From Vibrio penaeicida (GTDB taxonomy: Bacteria > Pseudomonadota > Gammaproteobacteria > Enterobacterales > Vibrionaceae), in assembly GCF_019977755.1 (NCBI RefSeq), contig NZ_AP025144.1:1550001-1614000 (forward strand): 64,000 nucleotides of DNA. Direction: 5' to 3'. Of the stretch, positions 1-9,037 are shown piece by piece. How positions within the stretch are numbered: position 1 is the stretch's first letter; the number at the start of each line of letters is the position of its first letter. Below the pieces are notes generated by a model, which saw nothing but the letters and a program-made list of their open reading frames with translations, ran no database searches and had not been told where the DNA came from. Both the position numbers and the translations under genes were made by a program.

Positions 1-161
1 CAATGCCCAGATACATCTTTGGCTTGTACCCCGCGTTTTTCTGCCTTGTATTGTTGTTAGAAAAATACCCCAAGGCGAGAACGCCGACGTTATGTGCATT
101 CAGCGCGCTATCTGTGATTATTACTATTGGTTTCTTTTCACGTGTTTTCTTTACGGTTTAA
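1..161 (+). CDS. C-terminal end of an integral membrane protein (partial)
   Basis: An open frame enters from the left edge and ends at a TAA at 159-161, giving the last 52 residues of a protein. Two hydrophobic stretches (about visible residues 5-20 and 31-50) are separated by a charged loop with Glu, Lys and Arg, which is the pattern of the last two membrane helices of a polytopic protein. A Pro-Arg-Tyr just before the first helix recalls the end of PIG-V-like mannosyltransferases, but this is only a resemblance. The 158 bases that follow, up to queD, show no gene or clear regulatory element. Confidence 0.5.
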   Translation, partial: MPRYIFGLYPAFFCLVLLLEKYPKARTPTLCAFSALSVIITIGFFSRVFFTV

Positions 162-319
162 GCTGTTGTATCTACCGTTTTTTGCTCTGGCATATTTAGG
201 TTACTTTCGGGATATACTGCAACTCTTCCTCAACAATAAGATGTTACCGATCTTCCCTTGTCTAATGCGAGGGATTTGAGTAGCATTGCCCCCTAATTAA
301 GCTACTGCATAGTTAACTG

Positions 320-682
320 ATGAAAACTGAATTGTATAAAGAGTTCATGTTTGAAGCGGCGCACCGTCTTCCACATGTTCCTGAAGGACACAAATGTGGC
401 CGCTTGCATGGTCATTCGTTCCTTGTTCGCTTGTACGTTGAAGGTGAAGTGGACCAATATACTGGCTGGGTTATCGATTTCTCTGAGATAAAAGCAGCAT
501 TTAAGCCGATTTATGACCGCTTAGATCACTATTATTTGAACGACATTCCTGGCTTGGAAAACCCAACCAGCGAAGTACTGGCAAAATGGATATGGAATGA
601 ACTGAAACCGTCATTACCGTTGCTGAGTAAAGTCGAAATCAAAGAAACCTGTACTGCAGGTTGTATCTATAAAGGTGAGTAA
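320..682 (+). CDS. queD: 6-carboxy-5,6,7,8-tetrahydropterin synthase QueD
   Basis: QueD converts dihydroneopterin triphosphate to 6-carboxytetrahydropterin in the pathway to preQ0 and queuosine tRNA modification, in the cytoplasm. The 120-residue product has the family length and its zinc ligands: a His in the FEAAHRLP segment near residue 15 and the paired histidines of RLHGHSF near residues 29-33. Cys at about 26 (HKCGRLHGH) is the expected catalytic cysteine, and the C-terminal [10 protein letters not shown] segment carries the conserved pterin-binding Glu. No convincing Shine-Dalgarno precedes the ATG and no preQ1 riboswitch was recognised upstream. A strong terminator follows directly, so the gene appears to be the end of its transcript. 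Confidence 0.93.
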   Translation: MKTELYKEFMFEAAHRLPHVPEGHKCGRLHGHSFLVRLYVEGEVDQYTGWVIDFSEIKAAFKPIYDRLDHYYLNDIPGLENPTSEVLAKWIWNELKPSLPLLSKVEIKETCTAGCIYKGE

Positions 683-705
683 TCGCCTTGATATTTAGAA
701 TATGA

Positions 706-733
706 AAATCCCGAGCATGTCTCGGGATTTTTG
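706..733 (+). terminator. Rho-independent terminator after queD
   Basis: A perfect 10-bp stem (706-715 with 721-730) with a 5-base loop is followed by a T run. It ends the queD transcript. Confidence 0.85.
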
Positions 734-807
734 TATCTATACCTAATTACCTAAATACCTAAGACCTAAACGCTTAAGTATCTTGAAATGCACATAGGTT
801 CGATGCA

Positions 808-826
808 GAAAGGTCAACAGTCCTAG
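808..826 (-). repeat. Relic of the 20-bp terminal repeat of the 30.4-kb MITE
   Basis: The sequence gaaaggtcaacagtcctag differs at only two or so positions from the inner-to-outer terminal repeat found at 609-628 of the 30-kb block (30609-30628). It stands alone in the queD-GNAT spacer, as expected for a decayed copy of the same small element. Confidence 0.4.
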
Positions 827-839
827 CGTGTTAGGTTCT

Positions 840-1316
840 TCAGAAAGGTGCGGTTATCGCTTTTCGTAAGATTCTAAGCTGTTTATTACCATCATAAAAT
901 GGCTTGTTAGTGTCTTTAAAGTCGGCACTTAAAAAGCACTCATAAGCGGCTTCATTTTCCTTTTCTACGATGACGCATACAGAATCGTAATTTGCGTATG
1001 CAGTATAAAGGTAAACGAATAGGCGCTCGAGTGTTGCCTTTGCTTTTCCTTGTCGCTGAAAACGTTGGTCTATTACCAGGTTTTTTAATCCAATTTCTCG
1101 GCTTTTTACAAAGGTAAACTTCTTTTCATATCCTTCATCAAGCGCAAAGAAACCAATCGGCTTACCGTCTTCAGAAACTGAATAAATGACATCCTGTTTG
1201 TCTCTGTGTTCATACAGGTGGTCAAAGGTTTCTACAAATAAGCTCTGTTCTGACGTAACGTTCAATTCTATAAGCGAAGAAAAATGCTTAATTTTAGGGC
1301 GTTTAATCGCAATCAT
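840..1316 (-). CDS. GNAT-family N-acetyltransferase
   Basis: A 158-residue single-domain protein of the GCN5-related acetyltransferase fold, which moves an acetyl group from acetyl-CoA to an amine. The core is visible in a beta-strand LKNLVIDQRFQRQGKAKA, whose Q-R-Q-G-K-A is the acetyl-CoA pyrophosphate loop, followed by the later VEKENEAAYECFLSADF strand-helix that typifies the fold. The substrate cannot be told. I chose the ATG at 1316 (MIAIKRP) because the longer frame would begin inside the palindromic terminator of sdaA. It lies downstream of sdaA on the same strand but beyond that terminator, so is probably separately expressed. Confidence 0.7.
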   Translation of the reverse strand: MIAIKRPKIKHFSSLIELNVTSEQSLFVETFDHLYEHRDKQDVIYSVSEDGKPIGFFALDEGYEKKFTFVKSREIGLKNLVIDQRFQRQGKAKATLERLFVYLYTAYANYDSVCVIVEKENEAAYECFLSADFKDTNKPFYDGNKQLRILRKAITAPF

Positions 1317-1334
1317 AATAGTTATATATACAAA

Positions 1335-1360
1335 TAAGGGCATGGATATCCATGCCCTTA
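1335..1360 (-). terminator. Palindromic terminator after sdaA
   Basis: A perfect 26-bp inverted repeat centred at 1347/1348 lies 22 bases beyond the sdaA stop and is followed on the minus strand by a T-rich stretch. It most likely ends the sdaC-sdaA transcript. Confidence 0.7.
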
Positions 1361-1381
1361 GTTTATTTCTAGATTAAGTTA

Positions 1382-2743
1382 TCAGCAAATAACTTTTACG
1401 GCTAATCCGCCTTGTGATGTTTCTCGATACTTGGCGTTCATGTCTTTCCCCGTTTCCAGCATTGTCTCGATGACCTTATCAAGAGATACTCGTGGATCAG
1501 AAGAACGACGCAATGCCATACGAGTAGCGTTAATGGCTTTTACTGCTGCAATACCATTACGTTCAATACAAGGTACCTGAACTTGACCAGCAACAGGGTC
1601 ACAAGTTAGACCAAGGTTATGCTCCATTGCGATTTCTGCAGCCATACAGACTTGCTCTGGGCTTCCACCCATTAGCTCTGCGAGACCAGCGGCAGCCATG
1701 GAGCAAGCTACCCCCACTTCACCTTGGCAACCGACTTCGGCGCCAGAAATAGATGCGTTTTGTTTGAACAGACCACCCACAGCGCCAGATGCCGCAAAGT
1801 AGCGAGTGTATTCTTTCACACCAACAGATTGGACGAATTTATCGTAGTACGCTAAAACGGCCGGAATTATGCCGCATGCGCCGTTTGTTGGGGCTGTCAC
1901 CACACGTCCGCCGGCAGCGTTTTCTTCATTAACAGCAAAGGCGTACATATTGACCCAATCAACAACGGTCATCGGGTCGTTGGATAAGCGCTCACCTGTT
2001 TTGAGTTGCTGATGCAAAGCTGCCGCACGACGTGGAACGCGAAGGGGACCTGGCAGTACACCTTCAGTGTTCAACCCTCTATCCATACAAGCTTGCATGG
2101 TGTTCCATATGTGCTCAAATTCAACTTCGATCTTGTTTGTGTCTTTAACAACACGCTCGTTTGCCATTACCAAGGCGCTGATAGATAGGCAATTGTCTTT
2201 ACAAAGGTCAACCAACTCTTTTGCGCTGTTGAATTCGTAAGGAACAATCACTTTATCTTCAGGTTCTACACCAAAGTTTTCCTCATCAACAATAAATCCA
2301 CCGCCGATAGAGTAATACGTTTTAGTGTGAACCAATTCACCTTGGCTAAACGCGTGGATCTGCATTCCATTCTCGTGCAACGATAAGTTGCCTGTCTGAA
2401 ATGTCATGTCTACGTCGTAGTCAAACGCTGCTTCTTTTTGGTTCAGTGCAAGAGGCAAAATTTTTGAGGATTTTACCGTTTCGATAAAAGAGGGGATAGA
2501 ATCAATATCTACACTCTCAGGAGAGTTACCAGCTAAGCCAAGAATAATGGCTATGTCCGTATGGTGGCCTTTCCCGGTTAAAGAAAGGGATCCATAAACA
2601 TCCACTTTAACATGGTCAACATCTGCTAGACGACCTTGTTCAACAAGGTCATCGACAAAAGATTGACCGGCCTTCATTGGTCCTACCGTGTGTGAGCTTG
2701 AAGGCCCAATACCGATTTTATAGATGTCGAATACGCTGATCAT
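1382..2743 (-). CDS. sdaA: L-serine ammonia-lyase, iron-sulfur type
   Basis: Deaminates L-serine to pyruvate and ammonia using a 4Fe-4S cluster. At 453 residues it matches single-chain bacterial enzymes: an N-terminal beta domain (about 1-160) with the GPSSSHT motif at 13-19, and a C-terminal catalytic domain. Cys339, Cys381 and Cys392 have the spacing of the three cluster ligands in the characterised Legionella enzyme, and the chain ends in Cys453, matching the C-terminal cysteine that caps the cluster in that family. The serine transporter gene lies 81 bp upstream on the same strand, so uptake and breakdown are probably co-transcribed. Confidence 0.95.
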   Translation of the reverse strand: MISVFDIYKIGIGPSSSHTVGPMKAGQSFVDDLVEQGRLADVDHVKVDVYGSLSLTGKGHHTDIAIILGLAGNSPESVDIDSIPSFIETVKSSKILPLALNQKEAAFDYDVDMTFQTGNLSLHENGMQIHAFSQGELVHTKTYYSIGGGFIVDEENFGVEPEDKVIVPYEFNSAKELVDLCKDNCLSISALVMANERVVKDTNKIEVEFEHIWNTMQACMDRGLNTEGVLPGPLRVPRRAAALHQQLKTGERLSNDPMTVVDWVNMYAFAVNEENAAGGRVVTAPTNGACGIIPAVLAYYDKFVQSVGVKEYTRYFAASGAVGGLFKQNASISGAEVGCQGEVGVACSMAAAGLAELMGGSPEQVCMAAEIAMEHNLGLTCDPVAGQVQVPCIERNGIAAVKAINATRMALRRSSDPRVSLDKVIETMLETGKDMNAKYRETSQGGLAVKVIC

Positions 2744-2824
2744 ATCTTTACCTTAGGTTGAGCCCCCGCAAGTATAGGGAGGCTCTTTATTATCTTTATA
2801 GAATTCTATTCGCTTAAGCGAAAT

Positions 2825-4078
2825 TTAAAGAGCGCCGTAGATTACAGAAGTTATAGACGCTAGACCACAAATTGCTGTGAATATTTGCACAAATGCTGAT
2901 GTTTTGTACTTCGCCATTGCAGGGACTTTTTGCATTGCAAATACAGGCATAAGGAACAAAATAGCCGCAATCATAGGGGCACCCATCGTTTCAATCATAC
3001 CCAGAATTGATGGGTTCACAATCGCAACAATCCAGGTTGTGATCACGATGAAGATCAAAGAGGTTTTCTCAATGCGTTTAACGGGTGCATCACTGCGAGA
3101 TTTTATGAGACCCACCAATCCTTCTTGTGCACCTAAGAAGTGACCAAAGTAGCTAGAAGTGATAGCGGCAAACGCAACGAATGGACCAAGAATTGAAATC
3201 AGTGGTGATTCATGCACGTTTGCAAGGTAAGACAGTACGCTGATGTTTTGATCTTGTGCCGTCGCCAATTGCTCTGGTGAGAGTGAAAGTACCACCGAGA
3301 ATACAAAGAACATCACGAAGCCCATTAGCATCATCGCACCGCCGCCCGTGATCATATCTGTCTTTTTGGCTGCGTCTTCACCGTATATGCGGCGTTGTTC
3401 TTTCGCGAATTGGCTTATGATTGGGCTGTGGTTGAATGAAAATACGATAATCGGAATGGCTAGCCAAACAATGCCAGGCATTGCAGACCAATCTGGGCTC
3501 ACAGACATCATAGACGTGTTCCAATCAGGAATCAGGTAGAACGATAATGCCAATAAAACGAAGACCAAAGGGTAAACCATCATTGACGTTGCTTTAAGCA
3601 TAAGTTCTTTACCGAAAACAACACCAGCAGTCATCAGTGAGATCAGTGCACCAGAGAGCAACCAACGTGGCATGGACGCAAAACCGAGTTGGTTCACCAT
3701 GAAAGAATCAACAGTATTAGTGATGCCAACGCCGTAAATAAGAACGATAGGGTAAATGGCGAAGAAGTAAGCAAAAGTAATGATGTTTGCGCCAGTTTTA
3801 CCGAAATGCTCTTCCACTGTATCTGTAATATCTGCATTAGGGTTTTTAGCCGATAAAACAAAACGAGCAAGCCCTTTGTGTGCGAACCAAGTCATTGGTG
3901 CCGCGAGCAAAGCAAGGATAACTAACGGCCAAAAACCGCCTGCACCTGCTTTAATGGGGAGAAATAGGACACCAGCACCAACCGCAGTGCCAAAAAGTGA
4001 AAGAGCCCAAGTGAAATCTCTATAAGTCCATTTTGATTGAGTCCCTTCGGCGCGAGCCGTAGTAACGTTTGATTGCAT
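2825..4078 (-). CDS. sdaC: Serine transporter of the HAAAP family
   Basis: Imports L-serine across the inner membrane with a coupling ion. From the ATG at 4078 the protein is 417 residues with about eleven hydrophobic segments; the first contains GTAVGAGVLFLPI, the signature of hydroxy/aromatic amino-acid permeases. The frame is open 40 codons further upstream, but those residues are polar, unlike the family, and the ATG at 4078 begins the conserved region, preceded by a modest GAG-rich ribosome site. Directly upstream of sdaA, forming a serine-use unit. A near-perfect PurR-type operator sits about 220 bp upstream. Confidence 0.92.
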   Translation of the reverse strand: MQSNVTTARAEGTQSKWTYRDFTWALSLFGTAVGAGVLFLPIKAGAGGFWPLVILALLAAPMTWFAHKGLARFVLSAKNPNADITDTVEEHFGKTGANIITFAYFFAIYPIVLIYGVGITNTVDSFMVNQLGFASMPRWLLSGALISLMTAGVVFGKELMLKATSMMVYPLVFVLLALSFYLIPDWNTSMMSVSPDWSAMPGIVWLAIPIIVFSFNHSPIISQFAKEQRRIYGEDAAKKTDMITGGGAMMLMGFVMFFVFSVVLSLSPEQLATAQDQNISVLSYLANVHESPLISILGPFVAFAAITSSYFGHFLGAQEGLVGLIKSRSDAPVKRIEKTSLIFIVITTWIVAIVNPSILGMIETMGAPMIAAILFLMPVFAMQKVPAMAKYKTSAFVQIFTAICGLASITSVIYGAL

Positions 4079-4299
4079 ATTTATTATCTCGTGTAATTTA
4101 GGGGAACAGGAATTACAGGTGCTATTGTCTCTATTTTTGAGTGAAATATCAGGATCGGGATCAATAAATATTGCAAGTATGAAAACAATGGTTAACAAAA
4201 GAGATATATGTCACGAAAAATACGTGCTACACATTACTTTTAATATGCTCGCTCATTAGAAAAAGTAATCCGAATTTAATTTGGCTGTTCTTTGGTGAA

Positions 4300-4315
4300 A
4301 AGCAAACGTTTGCGT
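4300..4315. promoter_or_regulatory. PurR-type operator upstream of sdaC
   Basis: The 16 bases aagcaaacgtttgcgt match the E. coli PurR consensus ACGCAAACGTTTGCGT at 15 of 16 positions and form a palindrome. It lies in the 335-bp spacer between nudL and sdaC, 222 bp upstream of the sdaC start. The rest of this spacer (4079-4299, 4316-4413) is AT-rich with nothing else I recognise. Confidence 0.55.
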
Positions 4316-4413
4316 GCTTGGGTTTGAACGGTCTTAGTTGAGGGCGATTTGTAATGTCATGTATTCGATGAATGAGAAAAAGTTAACTATAGATCCAGCG
4401 TATTCAACAAGAG

Positions 4414-5004
4414 TTATCTCGTGAGTTGTATTTGAATCGTATGAATTATTTGTGCCGTGACTCCCCATATGAGGTGGTTTTTAAATGGGATGTTGTACAC
4501 AACTCTGCGAGAACCATTAAAGTATCCACTTAAGGCGTGTATATTCGATTTATTGAATAAATATTCAATCGGAGCCTCAAACACAATATCCACTTCATTA
4601 GGATCAGTTTGGGGTTGATAGCGGTTGTCAGCAAAGGCAATGACAGGGGTGACTTCAAAACCACTGATGGTCTTTATTGGGTCGAGTTGACCGAGGTGCT
4701 GGATTTGATTTGCGACGAGCCCAATTTCTTCGTTCGCTTCTCGCATGGCAGTTTCAAATGGTGATGCATCACCGTTTTCTGTTTTCCCGCCAGGGAAGCT
4801 AATTTGCCCTGGGTGATGACGAAGATGAGATGCGCGACGAGTAAATATAATATTGAGACCCGACTCTCGCTCCACGAGACCTATCAGAACAGCCGCAGTG
4901 CGAAAGGTACCGTGTTCCAAATCATGGTGCCTTGTGAAGCTTTCTCTATGGTATTCCGAAGGTGGAGTAAATAGAAAACGTTTCAGAAACTCATCTTTGT
5001 CCAT
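4414..5004 (-). CDS. nudL: NudL-type CoA pyrophosphatase (Nudix hydrolase)
   Basis: Predicted to hydrolyse CoA or its oxidised forms to phosphopantetheine and adenosine 3',5'-bisphosphate. The 196-residue chain has the Nudix box at about 72-96 (GGKTENGD, then REANEEIGL with the metal-binding EE), preceded by the CoA-specific segment LRHHPGQISFPGG at 61-73 that marks the UPF0035/NudL group. The acidic residue seven places into the box is Asp, as is usual for this group. It stands alone, divergent from hnoX across a 118-bp spacer. Confidence 0.85.
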   Translation of the reverse strand: MDKDEFLKRFLFTPPSEYHRESFTRHHDLEHGTFRTAAVLIGLVERESGLNIIFTRRASHLRHHPGQISFPGGKTENGDASPFETAMREANEEIGLVANQIQHLGQLDPIKTISGFEVTPVIAFADNRYQPQTDPNEVDIVFEAPIEYLFNKSNIHALSGYFNGSRRVVYNIPFKNHLIWGVTAQIIHTIQIQLTR

Positions 5005-5122
5005 AAATGCCTACTTTTTCTAACTATCTTATTAATTGTTAATGAAAATTGAAAAAATGACTAGTGTGGATCATGCTTTTATTACCAAAGTCGTAAATAT
5101 GGTTACTTGATGAGGGGGGAGA

Positions 5123-5662
5123 ATGAAGGGCTTAATATTTACCGAATTCCTTGAGTTGGTTGAAGAAAAGTTCGGTCTACCAACGTTGGACAAAATACTT
5201 GATATTGCTGGTGACGATGGTGTTTATACATCCGTGGGCAGCTATGACCATCACGATTTGGTTAAGCTCATCGTTGCTTTAAGCAAAGAGACTGGAGTCG
5301 GGGCAGATGATCTTCAGGAGATATTTGGTAGGGTGGTATTTACCAAACTCTTAAGCACACTGCCACCAGAAGATGCTTTAAACCACAGTAAAAGTACATT
5401 CCAGTTTCTTCGTCATGTAGAAGACTACATCCATTTAGAGGTGAAAAAACTGTATCCCGATGCTCATCCACCCAAGTTTAAATTTCTGTCTGAAAACAAA
5501 ACTGAGTTGGTGATGGATTATCAGAGTGCCCGATGCATGGGGAGTGTTTGCAAAGGGTTGATTCTGGGGTGCGCCGACCATTTTCAAGAAGACTTAATGG
5601 TGAAAATGAAAATAAAGTCTGAAGATGCCAGTTTAGTGAGGTTTACCCTCACGCTTATTTAG
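5123..5662 (+). CDS. hnoX: H-NOX heme nitric-oxide sensor
   Basis: A cytoplasmic heme protein that binds NO. The 179-residue stand-alone domain carries the proximal heme ligand His104 in the IHLEVKKLYPDA segment and the heme-propionate clamp Y-x-S-x-R at Tyr133, Ser135 and Arg137, both diagnostic. A strong G-rich ribosome site precedes the ATG. The hybrid kinase gene starts 10 bp after its stop, the arrangement known in other vibrios, where NO-bound H-NOX inhibits the partner kinase and so feeds into quorum-sensing or biofilm phosphorelays. Confidence 0.93.
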   Translation: MKGLIFTEFLELVEEKFGLPTLDKILDIAGDDGVYTSVGSYDHHDLVKLIVALSKETGVGADDLQEIFGRVVFTKLLSTLPPEDALNHSKSTFQFLRHVEDYIHLEVKKLYPDAHPPKFKFLSENKTELVMDYQSARCMGSVCKGLILGCADHFQEDLMVKMKIKSEDASLVRFTLTLI

Positions 5663-5672
5663 CGAGGCGAGA

Positions 5673-7388
5673 ATGAATTCCCAGCTCGAATTACTGGAAA
5701 GAAAGCTGCTTAGAGAAGTGACTGCTAGAAAACAGGCCGAAAAACTGCTTGAAGAAAAAGCGATTGAAATGTACAGCTTAAATCAGCAATTGGATGAAAG
5801 CTTACAGCAGGCGAAAGCCCAATCGGATGCACAGTTACTAAAAAAACAGTTTCATGAGCATATTTCTAGGATTCTGATTCGCTATGGCAGACAGTTTCTA
5901 AAGCATGCACCAGACGAAGTCATACTAAATAGTATGGTGAAGGAACTTTGCAATAACGAATTGATGACTAGCGCTAAAGTTCTACTGCTCAAGAAAGACA
6001 CATTGGGGCTTTCAACAACCGAGTTTGGCGGATTGGAGTATCACGTTATTCCGCTTCATGTTATCGAACAAGCCGATAAATTTTGGGATGGGAAAGGTGT
6101 CTTGTGGTGGCCTCTAATGGCAGAAGGCATGATGGTGGGTGTATTAGCGGTAAACCCCGCCCCAAGTGTTGATGATAAGGGGTGGATCGAGAATCAAATA
6201 GCCTTGGTAGCAGAGTTGGTGAGCAGTGCCATTAGCCGTCAGTTGATACTGCGTAACGCAATTGATGAACGGGAGCGTGCAGAAGCTTCAGAGCGAGCAA
6301 CAAGAGACTTCCTTGCCATGATCAACCATGAACTGAGAACGCCACTTAATGGCTTACTAGGGACCGTTGAACTACTTTCAGACACCAAGCTTACCAACGA
6401 ACAGGGAAAGCTGCTCAATACACTGGATCAATCTGGGCAATTTTTAAGAGTGATCATTGATGATTTGCTCGACTACAGCAAAATCAGCGCGGGTATGATG
6501 CAGCTTCAAGAAAAAGCCTTTCGCTGGTCAGATATTCAAACAACGCTACTGAGTATTTTTTCTAATTTGGCGAAAGAGAAAAGAATCGATTTTCGTTTAG
6601 ATGGTTTCGACGGCATCCCAGCTATATTGATTGGCGACACGGAGCGAGTTAAGCAAGTGTTTGTCAATTTGATAGGAAATGCAATCAAGTTTACTGAGTC
6701 TGGGCATGTGTCCGTAAACGCCTCTTGGGAGTGTGGTTGGTTAACATTTTACGTCCAAGACACAGGGTGTGGGATAGATGAAAAAGATCAATCCAATCTC
6801 TTTCAGCCCTTTATCCAAGCTGATATTTCAAGCAAAAGAAATCATGAAGGTACGGGGTTAGGTCTCGCAATTTGTAAGCAGCTTATTTCAATGATGCAAG
6901 GGTCAATCCACCTGAAAAGTGAACTGGGTAAAGGGACCCGGTTTGACGTGTCATTGCGTTTACCTGAAGGAGACCTTAAAGATGTAGAGCCGGACAAATT
7001 GGAAAATCTAGCCCACGATGAAACGCTTGATACGCTCAAAGTTTTAGTGGTGGAAGATTTAAGAGTAAATCAATTTGTTATCAAGAAGATGCTGAAGAAG
7101 CTCGGTATTACCCCTGTGTTTGCCAACAATGGACAAGAAGGCGTCGATGCAATGAGCAATGGGCATTATGACGTCGTTTTCATGGATTGCCGTATGCCTG
7201 TAATGGATGGGTTTGAAGCGACACTGACATTACGCGAGCGCAATATCCGAGTTCCTATCGTCGCTTTAACCGCAGGGACAACGTTGTTGGAGCGGGAGCG
7301 CTGTTTGAAAGTTGGAATGAACGATATTTTAAATAAGCCTTACACCAGCGCTGATCTCAAAAGTGCACTTATTAAATGGGGGCTTTGA
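5673..7388 (+). CDS. H-NOX-associated hybrid histidine kinase (HnoK/HqsK type)
   Basis: A 571-residue soluble sensor kinase. In order: an N-terminal coiled coil (about 1-60), a GAF-like region (about 65-190) with no membrane segment, the dimerisation box with His219 in NHELRTPLNG, the ATP-binding domain (N box NAIKF, G1 box DTGCGID, G2 box GTGLGLA), and a C-terminal receiver with phospho-acceptor Asp505 in FMDCRMP and the conserved Lys in NKPY. Having its own receiver but no Hpt domain, it should pass phosphate to a separate phosphotransfer protein; in Vibrio harveyi the homologous HqsK uses LuxU. Same operon as hnoX. Confidence 0.9.
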   Translation: MNSQLELLERKLLREVTARKQAEKLLEEKAIEMYSLNQQLDESLQQAKAQSDAQLLKKQFHEHISRILIRYGRQFLKHAPDEVILNSMVKELCNNELMTSAKVLLLKKDTLGLSTTEFGGLEYHVIPLHVIEQADKFWDGKGVLWWPLMAEGMMVGVLAVNPAPSVDDKGWIENQIALVAELVSSAISRQLILRNAIDERERAEASERATRDFLAMINHELRTPLNGLLGTVELLSDTKLTNEQGKLLNTLDQSGQFLRVIIDDLLDYSKISAGMMQLQEKAFRWSDIQTTLLSIFSNLAKEKRIDFRLDGFDGIPAILIGDTERVKQVFVNLIGNAIKFTESGHVSVNASWECGWLTFYVQDTGCGIDEKDQSNLFQPFIQADISSKRNHEGTGLGLAICKQLISMMQGSIHLKSELGKGTRFDVSLRLPEGDLKDVEPDKLENLAHDETLDTLKVLVVEDLRVNQFVIKKMLKKLGITPVFANNGQEGVDAMSNGHYDVVFMDCRMPVMDGFEATLTLRERNIRVPIVALTAGTTLLERERCLKVGMNDILNKPYTSADLKSALIKWGL

Positions 7389-7431
7389 TTCGCCCCTGTG
7401 CTAAAGATTGATGCAGTCTAATCGGGACGAG

Positions 7432-8799
7432 CTAGCTAAGAGCGGGCAAGATTCGGCTGAGCTTATCGAACGTTTCTTGGTACTCAGCGTTTGCTTCACT
7501 GTCTGCCACTAATCCACCGCCTGCCCAAACGTACAGATTTTGATTTTCCGCCACCAACGTGCGAATGGTGATACTTGTGTCCATTTTCCCGCAGCGACTA
7601 ATGTAACCAATACTACCGCAGTAAGCGTTGCGGCGGTGAGGTTCTAGCTCTTCTATGATTTCCATCGCTCTTACTTTTGGTGCCCCAGTAATTGAACCGC
7701 CAGGGAAACAAGCGCGTAATAAATCGGTTGCCGATTTATCTTCAGCTAGTTCTGCCGTAACCGTGCTCACCAAATGGTGGACAGCCGGAAAACTTTCAAT
7801 TGCAAACAGTTTTGGAACGGCAACGGAACCGGGTTTCGCCACCCGACCTATATCGTTTCTGAGTAAATCAACAATCATCAGGTTTTCTGCCTGATCTTTT
7901 TCAGCCAATATTAAAGATTGCGCTTGCGCTTCATCTTGTACTGGATCGTCCGATCTTGGTCTGGTGCCTTTTATGGGCTTAGTTTCGATTTGTCCGTCTT
8001 TGAGCTGTAAAAAGCGCTCAGGAGAAATACTGATGATTGCGCTGTTTTCCATACGGACAAAGGCAGAGAAAGGTGCTTTGTTTTGTTCTTCAAGTTTTAG
8101 GTAAGCAAGCCATTCGCTTCCTTCATAATTGGCTGAAAAACGTTGCGCCAAATTGATTTGGTAACAATCACCGGCTTGCAAATAATCCTGAACTTGGTTG
8201 AAGCGTGTAACGTACTCACTTTTACTCAGGTTGGACTGCCAGCTGCTGACAAGTGAAAAGTCATCACGTTTTTGCACTTCAGCAACACTAGACAACCATT
8301 CCCATTGGGATTGTGCAGAAACGCCGATAAGCGTTGCTTTCTTTAAATGGTGATCACAAATCAATGCCCACTCATAAATGCCGACAGCCATGTCCGGAGA
8401 ACGGATGTCTTTTTCAGCTTGCAAGGGCAGTGACTCGACACGTCTTCCCAAGTCATAGCTAAAATAACCCAAAGCTCCGCCTACAAATGGCAAATCATCA
8501 ATAGGCTGTATTTTGGGAAGGCATTCCGATTGAAGAGTATCCAAAAGTAGGAAGGGGTCATCTTTGGATTCAAAAGATTCATCGCCTTTGGCAACCGTCG
8601 TATTGTCTCCAGACGTAATAATGGTTGCGACTGGGTTTGCTACAAGAATATCAAATCGACCATCTGGGTGGCTTTCAGAAGCGGAACGCAGCAGCATGGA
8701 CCAAGGTTGTGATTCGATTTTGCCGAATAGGTCTGATGCAAGCGAAGGTGAGTACTCAATAGAGACCGAAGATAGAGTTTTAATAGACTTGTTATTCAT
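7432..8799 (-). CDS. pabB: Aminodeoxychorismate synthase component I
   Basis: Makes 4-amino-4-deoxychorismate from chorismate, with a glutamine amidotransferase partner, on the way to p-aminobenzoate and folate. The 455-residue product has the chorismate-binding fold; the PIKGTRPR motif carries the Lys that separates PabB from anthranilate synthase TrpE (which has Ala there), and the C-terminal GGSITGAPK and WAGGGLVADS motifs are present. The frame is open much further upstream, but I chose the ATG at 8799 because the extra residues are unlike the family. It converges with hnoK and diverges from fumA. Confidence 0.88.
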   Translation of the reverse strand: MNNKSIKTLSSVSIEYSPSLASDLFGKIESQPWSMLLRSASESHPDGRFDILVANPVATIITSGDNTTVAKGDESFESKDDPFLLLDTLQSECLPKIQPIDDLPFVGGALGYFSYDLGRRVESLPLQAEKDIRSPDMAVGIYEWALICDHHLKKATLIGVSAQSQWEWLSSVAEVQKRDDFSLVSSWQSNLSKSEYVTRFNQVQDYLQAGDCYQINLAQRFSANYEGSEWLAYLKLEEQNKAPFSAFVRMENSAIISISPERFLQLKDGQIETKPIKGTRPRSDDPVQDEAQAQSLILAEKDQAENLMIVDLLRNDIGRVAKPGSVAVPKLFAIESFPAVHHLVSTVTAELAEDKSATDLLRACFPGGSITGAPKVRAMEIIEELEPHRRNAYCGSIGYISRCGKMDTSITIRTLVAENQNLYVWAGGGLVADSEANAEYQETFDKLSRILPALS

Positions 8800-9037
8800 T
8801 TGTATAAATTTGTGACAAAGAGTTCGGAGACTACGTAGCGGATTATGGCGAGCAAGAGTATCATAAAAGAACACGAGAGGATGCATCCGTACTAACGGTC
8901 TGATTAAAAAGCATCCCATGTGGAAGCAATCGTTAAGACTTCTTGCTATACCTAAGCCACTTTGAGCTGTTTCACAAAGCCAGAAGTGTCTTTGGTATAC
9001 AAAATGGAAGCATAAATTATAACAATCGAGGCAATGT

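Noticed and set aside
162..319. preQ1 riboswitch before queD
   Set aside because: No pseudoknot core or the characteristic A-rich tail could be found in the leader.
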